Below, piece after piece: positions 41,340 to 50,020 of a stretch of 64,000 nt of DNA. A program made the translations under genes and the position numbers. The notes below the pieces were generated by a model. The model had not been told where the DNA came from. It saw only the letters and a program-made list of their open reading frames with translations, and searched no databases. The stretch comes from Erwinia_E haradaeae_H (lineage in GTDB: Bacteria > Pseudomonadota > Gammaproteobacteria > Enterobacterales > Enterobacteriaceae), in contig NZ_LR217705.1 in NCBI RefSeq assembly GCF_900698885.1, positions 1 through 64,000 of the forward strand, read 5' to 3'. The stretch's first letter is position 1; each line of letters starts with the position of its first letter.

Positions 41340-41824
41340 TAGACTATGCCTTTCGAGAGTTTAGCGATCAATGTATTAATTACATTTTTGTGGTCAGCAT
41401 CATTGATGGAGCGCTTAAGAATTTTTTCGGCACCTTCTATAGTTAACAGCGCTAAATGTTGGCATAACTCTTCTTTTATTTTTTGACGTTCAATATTCAT
41501 GTGAGTAATAGCTTGAGTTACTATTTTCTTTCGTTCTTTTTCGGCCTCGATTATTGCTTTTTCTAAAATTTGAGAGTAGCGGGTGTTAGCCATCTCGATA
41601 ATAGCTTGAGCATCTTTTTTTGCGTCTTGTAAAACAGTATTCGCATTAAATTTTGTTATCTCACTTTCTTTACGGGCGTTTTCTGCAAAAACAAGGCTAT
41701 CTGTAATTTCTTTCTGACGATCTTCAATGGCGGCCATCAGTGGCGGCCATATATAATGCATACAAAACCAAACAAAAAGAATAAAAGCAATAGCTTGTCC
41801 AAGAATGGTTGCATTAATGCTCAT
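41339..41824 (-). CDS. atpF: ATP synthase b subunit
   Basis: The b subunit dimer forms the peripheral stalk. From the ATG at 41824 the product has 161 residues (E. coli 156) and starts MSINATILGQAIAFILFVWF, the membrane anchor, followed by WPPLMAAIEDRQKEI and a long charged helix. GAGGT lies about 9 nt before this ATG. The earlier ATG at 41839 overlaps that ribosome site and is rejected. Confidence 0.96.
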   Translation of the reverse strand: MSINATILGQAIAFILFVWFCMHYIWPPLMAAIEDRQKEITDSLVFAENARKESEITKFNANTVLQDAKKDAQAIIEMANTRYSQILEKAIIEAEKERKKIVTQAITHMNIERQKIKEELCQHLALLTIEGAEKILKRSINDADHKNVINTLIAKLSKGIV

Positions 41825-41937
41825 AACACGATACCTCATTATGATATAACGTGCACTACTCTTACTTAATAGATAAAGATATAGACACTGTTTGATCTCA
41901 TTTTTTAAATTTTTATAAATAACTAGTTAGCAGTTAT

Positions 41938-42180
41938 TTATAATGCAACAGCAAACATGAGATATAGACCTAACCCGACAGCAATCATAGGAATTGCATC
42001 GACCAGACCCATGACAACAAAAAACTGTGTCCTTAACAGAGGTACTAGATCTGGCTGACGTGCAGCACCTTCTAAGAATTTCCCGCCTAAAATTCCAATT
42101 CCAATTGCTGCACCAATCGCCGCTAATCCCATCATTATCGCGGCAGACATGTACAGTATATCCATATTTAGGTGCCCCAT
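41938..42180 (-). CDS. atpE: ATP synthase c subunit
   Basis: The c subunit forms the proton-driven ring of FO. From the ATG at 42180 the product has 80 residues (E. coli 79). Two membrane helices flank the polar loop GAARQPD. The proton-carrying Asp falls at residue 61 (LVDAIPM), exactly as in E. coli, which supports this start, as does the strong GGAGG 6 nt upstream. An earlier ATG at 42213 would add 11 unrelated residues. Confidence 0.98.
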   Translation of the reverse strand: MGHLNMDILYMSAAIMMGLAAIGAAIGIGILGGKFLEGAARQPDLVPLLRTQFFVVMGLVDAIPMIAVGLGLYLMFAVAL

Positions 42181-42248
42181 TATTGCCTCCGTTTTAGAAT
42201 AGTATAAAAGCACAAATAAAAGTTATTTAATAATAATCATAAGAAATT

Positions 42249-43070
42249 TTAATGTTTTTCAGATGCCATCGATAGATAGACAATTGTTAATACCATAAAA
42301 AGAAATGCCTGTAGAGAGATAATTAAAATATGAAAAATCGCCCACGGAACGCTGAGTATCCATTGTGACCACCATGGTAAGAGACCAGCAATAAGGATAA
42401 AAATTAATTCACCTGCATACATATTTCCGAATAATCTTAGACTGAGGGAAATGGGTTTAGATAATAGGTTAACACTTTCGAGAATAAAATTAATTGGAAT
42501 CAATATAGGGTTATTAAATGGTTTTAGTATAAGTTCCTTGCTAAATACGCTTATACCTTTAATTTTTATACTATAAAAAAGTATTAAAAAAAATACTCCA
42601 AGCGCTAGAGAGAGCGTGATGTTTATGTCAGTAGACGGGACTACTCTTAATGATGGCAATTTAAATAAATAATTTTCTCCAATATATGGCAAAAAATCAA
42701 TAGGAAGAATATCCATTAGATTCATGAGAAAAACCCATACAAAAATAGTCAAGGCTAGAGGTGCGATGATTTTACTTTTCCCATGATACATGTTACGAAC
42801 ATTGTTATCTACTAATTGAATCACTAATTCAATAGCGGTCTGTAATTTTCCAGGTGTACCATGAGTTATTGATTGCGCAACTAATCGAAATAATATTAAA
42901 AAAGCGAAGCCTAGTACGATAGAAAAAAATATAGAGTCAATATTTAAAATCCAAAATGTTTCTGGGTAATTATTTGGATTTACTAACTTAAGAGTTTTTA
43001 GATCAATCTGAAGATTATGCAGATGATGAGAAATATACTCTTGTGGTGTCGATGTTGCGTCTACGGCCAT
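42249..43070 (-). CDS. atpB: ATP synthase a subunit
   Basis: The a subunit forms the proton half-channels of FO. From the ATG at 43070 the product has 273 residues (E. coli 271). The essential Arg is in SLRLFGNMYAGE. The conserved segments IAPLALTIFVWVFLMNLMD and GLLPWWSQWIL are present. The ATG at 43082 lies inside the AAGGA ribosome site, so the later start is preferred. No atpI precedes it, unlike in E. coli. Confidence 0.97.
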   Translation of the reverse strand: MAVDATSTPQEYISHHLHNLQIDLKTLKLVNPNNYPETFWILNIDSIFFSIVLGFAFLILFRLVAQSITHGTPGKLQTAIELVIQLVDNNVRNMYHGKSKIIAPLALTIFVWVFLMNLMDILPIDFLPYIGENYLFKLPSLRVVPSTDINITLSLALGVFFLILFYSIKIKGISVFSKELILKPFNNPILIPINFILESVNLLSKPISLSLRLFGNMYAGELIFILIAGLLPWWSQWILSVPWAIFHILIISLQAFLFMVLTIVYLSMASEKH

Positions 43071-43800
43071 AGTATATACCATCCTTAATATATTAAAAAT
43101 AATAAAATAACAGGTATATAATTGATGCGCGCACTATTGTTGATAGTTATAATACGCCGTTTAAAAATTACAGGAATTATAAAATCCTAAAAGTATAGAA
43201 AAAATTTTAATAGATTACTACTATAACCAGTAGTCTTTTGAGGATGTCTTTTAGATAAAAATTATCTGTTTCTGTTTTAGTATTTTTTATTTTATATTTG
43301 ATAGTAACTTAAATATTAAATAACACCCTCTTTGACTAGTTTTATAGAAAAAAATTGATAGAAAATAATTTAAAAAACTACTTAGTGTTATACGTTTTTA
43401 TTAAAGATAATGTATATATTTAATATTTTATAATTTTATATACTAAATTTTATATACTAATATATACTAATATTTTTATATACTCATATTAGATTAGTAT
43501 GAGCACTTTTACGATTTTTAGATGTGGTATTATTATACCGTCAACTATTTAATTTGTTATTAGTGTTATTATTTTGAGTTTAACTTAATGTACTTTAATC
43601 TTTAATTAAAAATAATATTTTTATTTTTTTAGATTTTTTCTTTATAGATTTGCAGCCATCAAGTAAATAGTAAATGGTATTTGGTTATATTTAATATTTA
43701 AATATATAGAATATTCAAGATGCTCTTTTATACAAAATTCTCTTCTTTAATAAGAATTTAAATAAACTATATTTTTTATCTAAAATTACATAATCCTATT

Positions 43801-43838
43801 TTTCTAAATATCTTTAATATTTCTAAATATCTTTAATA
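43801..43838. repeat. 19-bp tandem duplication
   Basis: TTTCTAAATATCTTTAATA occurs twice in direct succession with no mismatch. Confidence 0.85.
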
Positions 43839-43896
43839 TTAAAACAGAATCTTGATATCTTGATATTTAGATTGCTATTAAAATTTTTAAAACTTT

Positions 43897-43922
43897 AAGT
43901 TTTAAGGTAAAGTTTTAAGGTA
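43897..43922. repeat. 13-bp tandem duplication
   Basis: AAGTTTTAAGGTA occurs twice in direct succession with no mismatch. Confidence 0.85.
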
Positions 43923-44560
43923 AAATGAATGCTACAAATTATTTAATCTGAATTGATGACAGTTTAAAATCTAAATTTGTTATTTGTTATAAGTTATTAG
44001 AATATGAGATCTATTATTTTAAAATTTTAAATATAAACTGATTGTAACATGACTTGTATCAATTTTGATCTCAATTAACTTTTATTTTTCTTGAGATATG
44101 TTTTTATTACTTTGTTTTTGAATGATTTTTAAAATTATTTAGTAAAACTTAAGCAAAGTTTAGTATAAACAGTATTAGCGTAAAAATTAAGTTTTAAATG
44201 TAGATTCTAAAATCTAAATATATTTAGATTTTAGATGATTTTAGATAAATAAAATATATGTAATATAATATTAACATGCGACATTATTAACATATGAAAT
44301 GTAAGTATATTATATACAATGGTATTAAAATAATCTACTAGTATTTAGATATTTAATATTTAGAATGAATAAGGAATACATTCCAACAGGTTTTTATTTT
44401 ACATGATATAGTTTGAGTATAATATACTAAATATATTTATATTAATACTAAAAGGGCTTAATTTGTCAATAAATTTTAATTTATCAGTGATATTATATTT
44501 TCAAGGGTCTTGATCAGCACTAGATGACACATAAAACCATTATGTAGAGTGTTAAATTTT

Positions 44561-44610
44561 AAGATCATATTATGAGTAAGATCATATTATGAGTAAGATC
44601 ATATTATGAG
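44561..44610. repeat. 17-bp tandem repeat, three copies
   Basis: The unit AAGATCATATTATGAGT is repeated at 44561, 44578 and 44595; the third copy matches through its first 16 bases. It is about 510 bp before gntK. Each unit carries one GATC. Confidence 0.9.
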
Positions 44611-44946
44611 AGAGAGGCTTTTAAAATTTTTATATAAAATAACTTTTTATAAAGATTTTTTGTTTTTAATTTTTTAAAAATCTCAATAGATTAGATCAGT
44701 TGAGTCTATTGATAAATTTACCGAATCTTTTTTTTTCAAAATTTTCGACGCTAAACTAATTATCGCCAAAAATGCTAATGGTTGAGAGAAAGATATCGAA
44801 GTGAAGTGGTTTTATTTTAATTATTACAACATATAAAGTTTATTGAATATTAAAACGCTAAAATTTTGTATATTGTCAGCTTTAGTGACTTTTTAAGATC
44901 AAAATAATACCTGCAAAAATTATATATTATTTCAAGCAATTTTAGT

Positions 44947-44977
44947 TTCATGTTAAAAATAAAATTTTTAACATGAA
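44947..44977. promoter_or_regulatory. 14-bp-arm palindrome over the likely gntKU promoter: candidate operator
   Basis: TTCATGTTAAAAAT (44947–44960) pairs exactly with 44964–44977 across AAA. It contains ATGTTA and TAACAT, which I recall as the half-sites of the E. coli gluconate repressor GntR (normally separated by 4 bp, here by 13). It ends 6 bp before a TATAAT. It may be an altered GntR operator or simply a hairpin; no gntR is in this window. Confidence 0.35.
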
Positions 44978-44983
44978 TAACTA

Positions 44984-44989
44984 TATAAT
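44984..44989 (+). promoter_or_regulatory. Candidate -10 box of gntKU
   Basis: A perfect TATAAT lies 129 bp before the gntK ATG. No good -35 is seen at 16–18 bp; the palindrome 44947–44977 covers that position. Confidence 0.3.
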
Positions 44990-45118
44990 ACAAGAGATAA
45001 TAGTAAGTAATTTATTTATGCGGTACCGTTTTAGATCGTTATAAGCGTATTAATGTTTATTATAACTGTATTTTTATAGTCATAAAACCATGCATTACTA
45101 ATTTATGATGGAGTAACA

Positions 45119-45673
45119 ATGATGAATTACTCTGTTCCTTTTTACCATGTTTTTGTATTCATGGGTGTATCCGGTAGCGGTAAGTCTACTATTGCTAACG
45201 CAGTTGCGTATCATTTACATGCTGCTGTTTTAGACGGAGATTTCTTGCATCCGCGTGATAATATTGAAAAAATGTCATCTGGGCATGCGTTAAGTGATAG
45301 AGATCGTTACCCATGGCTAAAAGCTATTAATCATGCGATATTTGCTATGCAACGTACTAATAAACTGTCACTTATTGTATGTTCTGCGCTTAAGAAGAGT
45401 TATCGAAATATATTACGAATGGATCATCCTAATCTATCATTTATTTACCTTAAAGGGGATTTTGAGACTATACAAGAACGTCTTCAGTCGCGTAAAGGAC
45501 ATTTTTTTCAGTCTCAAATGTTGATAACACAATTTGCGATTTTAGAAGATCCCGGTAATGATGAAAAAGATGTGTGGTTGGTTAATGTTAATCAATCATT
45601 GCAGTGTGTTATAGATGCCACTATCAAAATTATTGATAATGTGATTCAATCTCACATAGGAGAGTCTTCATGA
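45119..45673 (+). CDS. gntK: Gluconokinase
   Basis: GntK phosphorylates gluconate to 6-phosphogluconate after import by GntU. The product has 184 residues (E. coli GntK 175). The P-loop GVSGSGKS lies at residues 16–23. The gluconate-site motif LDGDFLHPRDNIEKMSSG and the segments SLIVCSALKKSYR and IYLKGDFETI follow the GntK rather than IdnK pattern, and the gntU partner supports this. GGAG precedes the ATG. The stop overlaps the gntU start (ATGA). Confidence 0.95.
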   Translation: MMNYSVPFYHVFVFMGVSGSGKSTIANAVAYHLHAAVLDGDFLHPRDNIEKMSSGHALSDRDRYPWLKAINHAIFAMQRTNKLSLIVCSALKKSYRNILRMDHPNLSFIYLKGDFETIQERLQSRKGHFFQSQMLITQFAILEDPGNDEKDVWLVNVNQSLQCVIDATIKIIDNVIQSHIGESS

Positions 45674-47010
45674 ATACAATAACGCTGATATTAACAGCAG
45701 TTGGCTCGGTATTTCTTTTGTTATTTTTAGTTATGAAAGAACGCATGCATGCCTTTATAGCGCTAATCTTAGTTTCTATCTTTGCAGGTGTTGCTTCTGG
45801 CATGCCACTAGAACATATTACTGCCACTATGCAAAAGGGAATGGGGGGCACACTCGGATTTCTTGCTATTATTGTGGCGCTTGGGGCAATGTTTGGAAAA
45901 ATACTTCAGGAAGTGGGTATAGTAAATCAGATTGCTTTTTTTATATTAAAAATCTTTAGTGAACGTAGTGCTTCTTATGCATTAGGTGTTGCTGGATTAA
46001 TTTGCGCTCTACCTTTATTTTTTGAGGTGGCAGTAGTTCTATTGATTGGTATTGCTTTTGCGGTTGGGCATCGCACTGGAGAAAATTTAGCAAAACTACT
46101 TTTGTCTTTATTTTCCGGGATGGCTGCTGCTTCTGCTTTTTTATTGCCTGGTCCAGCGCCTATGCTGCTAGCTTTGCAAATGCATGCAGATTTTGGGTGG
46201 ATGATATTATTAGGAGTCTGCGCAGCTATCCCAGGAATGTTAATTGCAGGCCCTATGTTTGGTGGTTTTATTAGTAAATATGTTCAATTTCAAAAAATTC
46301 ATGAAGAGACTGTCACTCAATTGAAAAGTAATCATCTGCCATCGTTTCCTATAAGTTTGTTGTTAATTTTATGTCCGCTAATTTTAGTATGCGTTAAAAC
46401 AATTGGAGAGTGTTTTGTCTCCCCAAATGAGAGTATTTATAATTTTTTAGAGTTAATTGGTCATCCATTTATTTCTATTCTTGTTGCATGTTTACTAGTT
46501 ATTTATGGTATAGCGCGTCCTTGTGGTATCGATAAAGATAAAATTATGCAGATCTGTACCTCATCACTTCATCCAGCAGGTATTATTCTCCTAGTTATTG
46601 GTGCTGGTGGCGTGTTTAAGCAGGTTCTAGTAGATTCCGGTATTGGTTCAACTTTGGGGCGTGTCTTAATAGGATCAGATTTACCAATTGCAGTAGCCTG
46701 TTTTGTGTTGGCTGGCGTGATAAGGATCATTCAGGGGTCTGCTACTATTTCTTGTTTAACAGTGGTTAGTTTAGTAACCCCTGTTATTGATCCATTGCAT
46801 TATTCCGGGGCGCAATTAGCAGCATTATCAATGTGTATTTCTGGTGGTTCAATTATTTTAAGCCATGTGAATGATGCGGGTTTTTGGTTATTTAGTCGTT
46901 TTACTTCTGCTACAGAATCTCAAACATTAAGGACATGGACAGTAATGGAGACCATTTTAGGAAGTGTTGGGGGGATGGTTGGGATTATAGCGTTCAAGTT
47001 ATTATCATAA
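45670..47010 (+). CDS. gntU: Low-affinity gluconate/H+ symporter
   Basis: GntU imports gluconate across the inner membrane. The product has 446 residues, the same as E. coli GntU, and matches it along its length, including KGMGGTLGFLAIIVALGAMFGKIL, LPLFFEVAVVLLIG, LPGPAPMLLALQMHADFGWM and SHVNDAGFWLF. It is very hydrophobic with about a dozen membrane segments. It is translationally coupled to gntK. Together they feed external gluconate into the pentose phosphate or Entner–Doudoroff routes, suggesting that the host supplies sugar acids. Confidence 0.96.
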   Translation: MNTITLILTAVGSVFLLLFLVMKERMHAFIALILVSIFAGVASGMPLEHITATMQKGMGGTLGFLAIIVALGAMFGKILQEVGIVNQIAFFILKIFSERSASYALGVAGLICALPLFFEVAVVLLIGIAFAVGHRTGENLAKLLLSLFSGMAAASAFLLPGPAPMLLALQMHADFGWMILLGVCAAIPGMLIAGPMFGGFISKYVQFQKIHEETVTQLKSNHLPSFPISLLLILCPLILVCVKTIGECFVSPNESIYNFLELIGHPFISILVACLLVIYGIARPCGIDKDKIMQICTSSLHPAGIILLVIGAGGVFKQVLVDSGIGSTLGRVLIGSDLPIAVACFVLAGVIRIIQGSATISCLTVVSLVTPVIDPLHYSGAQLAALSMCISGGSIILSHVNDAGFWLFSRFTSATESQTLRTWTVMETILGSVGGMVGIIAFKLLS

Positions 47011-47914
47011 TTTCTTAAAAAGATAATTCTAAAATCTCGCAGGAGAAGATTTAATTCTATAAACTCGATGATGTAATTTATAGATTACTATAATTAATAG
47101 CGTTTCTTGATTTTTTAGCTTGTGATGATTTTATGTTGTAGATTTTGTGTTAATCTGTTTAGTTATTAGATAGTTATTAGATCGTTATGAGATATAGAGG
47201 ATAAAAGTATTACCATAAAGTAATAATTAGATCATATGAAACATTTTAATAAATATCAATACATTGGGGAATGATTATGGGTATGCTATATGTATATAGT
47301 TTTATCTCTAAAAGTATTCGTAAAAAAAGCATATAGTCACAAAACCAGGCTTACTAAAATCTATATCATGAATATACTGAGACTATTATATTTGTTATAT
47401 TTTATAGCATTGTGGTTTTTATTTTATGTGCGCGTTATTAACTAAGATTAAATAATTCTTTTTGATTATTGTATAATTTTTTGTGATTTTAAAAAAAATT
47501 TCCATGATTTTATTTTATCACTGTAATTTTTTTATGTTGTATATAGTTAAGATGCTCTATAAGAGCAACATAAATGCTATAATGTTTATATAAAAATTTT
47601 TAATTTCTCTAATATTTCTCTAATATCAGATATATATTTTATATATTTGATATAGCACATGTCTGTGCATAGTAAAAAATTTATTTTATTGATTCAATTG
47701 TCAGAGGTATGTGGAAAATTTTGATTTATTGAGTATGTTATTATTTTATTTTGTATTGGCATTATGTTTTTATAGTTAGTATGTAGTAGTAATAGTGATT
47801 TTTGTTTTTTCTGATTGAAATTACACATCTATTTTTTTTGATAGTTCATGATTGATTTTACTATACATTAGGTTGATATTTTTAGTGATTGTTAATGAAA
47901 AATTTTTATTGATT
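47011..47914. other. Spacer gntU–rsxG, place of missing rsxE
   Basis: This is 0.9 kb between convergent operons. rsxE normally follows rsxG directly, but no RsxE-like frame is visible. A small hairpin TGCTCT-ATA-AGAGCA lies at 47553–47567 and an 11-bp tandem duplication AGTTATTAGAT at 47161–47182. Confidence 0.5.
47553..47567. terminator. Small hairpin in convergent spacer
   Basis: TGCTCT-ATA-AGAGCA is a perfect 6-bp stem with three G·C pairs, nested in a wider ATGTTG/CAACAT pair. It lies between the convergent gntKU and rsx operons but far from both stops, so a terminator role is only possible. Confidence 0.25.
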
Positions 47915-48550
47915 TTATTCTTCAGTATTTTTATTACATTTTTTGAGGTGAGGTATTGTCTCTGGTAAAGTTTTAATAAATAATGTATTATTTTTTACTG
48001 CATTTACTACTGCTCTTGGAGTAATTGTAGCACCGGTAAATTGATCAAAATCTCCTCCATCTTTTTTTACTGCAAAGTTAGCAATATGATGCTTATCTAC
48101 TATTTTATCATGAAAGCTATTTATCCAATTAGAAAGGCGTAATTCAATTTTATCACCTAGCCCTGGCGTTTCGTGATGTTCGAGTACTCGGGCTCCGTAA
48201 ATTAGACCATTAAAGTTAGCTCCTACAATTATTTTAATATTACCAGAGTAACCATTAGATGCGGTAGTTTCTAGCGCTACCGCTACAGGTTTTTCATCTT
48301 TTTTCGCTATATATAATCGATGTTCTATGTTATCGCCTAGCTCTGGATTTCGGATGATATAACATGATGATTGAAGATTATTATTATATAGTTTTGACGG
48401 AAGGACTTGATCTAATAGATTTTGTCGTGTTAAAGATCGTTGATCTTGAATTGCAGGTTTTGTTACTTCATGAATAATTGCCGTTAAGCCTGTAGTGATG
48501 GCAGCAAATATAGCAAGGATTACTCCATTTTTCCGAATGATGTTTAGCAT
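47915..48550 (-). CDS. rsxG: Electron transport complex subunit RsxG
   Basis: RsxG is a membrane flavoprotein of the Rsx/Rnf complex, which in E. coli reduces the SoxR iron–sulfur cluster. The product has 211 residues (E. coli 206). One N-terminal membrane helix lies at about residues 9–27. The FMN attachment motif is FTGATITPRAV, with the modified Thr in the S/T-GAT position. It abuts rsxD (the rsxD stop and rsxG start share base 48550). Confidence 0.96.
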   Translation of the reverse strand: MLNIIRKNGVILAIFAAITTGLTAIIHEVTKPAIQDQRSLTRQNLLDQVLPSKLYNNNLQSSCYIIRNPELGDNIEHRLYIAKKDEKPVAVALETTASNGYSGNIKIIVGANFNGLIYGARVLEHHETPGLGDKIELRLSNWINSFHDKIVDKHHIANFAVKKDGGDFDQFTGATITPRAVVNAVKNNTLFIKTLPETIPHLKKCNKNTEE

Positions 48551-49623
48551 TATATTATTCTCTTTGGATAATGTCCAAAAACACGTGGTTTTGTGTAATA
48601 ATCAATTATAGGTGCACACATATTTGCTAATAATACTGCAAATGCTAATCCATCCGGATAACCACCATAACTTCGAATTAGCCATGTTAAAAATCCAATA
48701 AGCGCGGCATAAATTAAGCGTCCATGATTAGTAGTTGCCGAAGTAACGGGGTCGGTAGCAATAAAAAATGCACCCAACATGGTAGAGCCAGAAAATAAAT
48801 GCACCAAAGGTGGTAGTAAGTGATCGGAAGAGAAAAACCAACCTATGCTTGAACAGATTGTTAGAGAGGTTAAAAATGCCAGAGGGATGTGCCAACGAAT
48901 TATACGTGTGATTAATAGGAAAATTCCTCCAAGTAAAAAACTAGCATTAATGCATTGCCAGCTAGGGTTATTTATTGACATGATATTATATATCGGTTGT
49001 GCAAGAATCTGGTTTGTTGAAAACCCTTCATGTAAGCTAGTTTTAAAGTGATCTAGGGGGGTGGCCTGCGTTATAGAATCAATATATATGGATTTTTTTT
49101 TTGTTTGGATTAAATTAGTCTGTGTTTTGGGATGGATGATTATTTCTAGAGTTCTGGATAAACTAGGTTGAATATTTTTCAGTCCATACAGAGAACACCA
49201 TGTGGTCATTTGTACTGGAAAAGATATTAGTAGCATTATATAGGCAGCCATAGCTGGATTAAATGGGTTATTTCCTAGTCCTCCATATAATTGTTTAGCG
49301 ATTATTATCGCAAATAACGTACCAATTGTTATTACCCACCAAGGAGATAACGCTGGTATACTGACACCTAGTAATACAGCAGTAAGTAGCGCTGAGTTAT
49401 CTTGCAAAGTGTTTAATATCGGGTAGTGACGCAGGCATAAAATTATAGATTCAGCGATTAGAGCTACGCTGATAGAAATAAAGATTTGTATGAGATTACC
49501 CCAACCACATAAGTAATATTGTGCAATTAAACCTGGTATCGTTGCAATTAAGACTAAAAGCATAATGCGATTAGTGTTGTGGTTTTTGTTCCACCTGCGG
49601 CAAGTGGTAATACAAACACTCAT
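48550..49623 (-). CDS. rsxD: Electron transport complex subunit RsxD
   Basis: RsxD is a multi-span membrane flavoprotein subunit. The product has 357 residues (E. coli 352). The FMN-linked Thr lies in ITQATPLDHFKT. Conserved membrane segments include LKDNSALLT-type LQDNSALLTAVLLG, YGGLGNNPFNPAM and ATDPVTSATTNHGR. The gap of about 400 bp back to rsxC is unusual, since rsxC and rsxD normally touch. Confidence 0.96.
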   Translation of the reverse strand: MSVCITTCRRWNKNHNTNRIMLLVLIATIPGLIAQYYLCGWGNLIQIFISISVALIAESIILCLRHYPILNTLQDNSALLTAVLLGVSIPALSPWWVITIGTLFAIIIAKQLYGGLGNNPFNPAMAAYIMLLISFPVQMTTWCSLYGLKNIQPSLSRTLEIIIHPKTQTNLIQTKKKSIYIDSITQATPLDHFKTSLHEGFSTNQILAQPIYNIMSINNPSWQCINASFLLGGIFLLITRIIRWHIPLAFLTSLTICSSIGWFFSSDHLLPPLVHLFSGSTMLGAFFIATDPVTSATTNHGRLIYAALIGFLTWLIRSYGGYPDGLAFAVLLANMCAPIIDYYTKPRVFGHYPKRII

Positions 49624-50020
49624 ATGACCGATTACTCCAATATTTTAGGTGTAGAATAGATTTTCTGATTCCGATTTGTGAAATATAGATGTTTTTATTC
49701 ATATGATAGATGATTCATATGAATTAAGAAATTTCATTTTTTCTACATGATTATCGTGAATTTGAGTGCATGATTGTACATATCGTTGCTCGATATATCT
49801 TGTAAATACATTAGGTGAAATAATTTTTCTATTATTCTATTCTTAGTTTCTCAAAAGTCTAGCAAAAATTAGCCTTGTATTAGTTGAATATAGATAATAT
49901 AGAGAACAGTTATAATATTTATTTTTTTAGATATTAACTGTTATTTTTAGATATTTATATTCTGCGTAACTTTAGTCGCTATTGCTGAGAGTTGTGAAAA
50001 GAGAGGATTATGTTGGTGAT
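49624..50020. other. 397-bp spacer inside the rsx operon
   Basis: Normally rsxC runs into rsxD. Here the RsxC frame stops early and about 400 bp follow with no gene. The likely explanation is decay of the long variable C-terminal tail of rsxC. It contains the 12-bp palindrome ATTCATATGAAT (49713–49724). Confidence 0.45.

Larger units (their letters stand above)
43071..45118. other. Gene-free spacer atpB–gntK
   Basis: This is 2.05 kb between divergent operons. No atpI, rsmG or gntR was recognised. It holds tandem duplications (43801–43838, 43897–43922, 44561–44610) and, near gntK, a palindrome and likely promoter. Confidence 0.5.
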
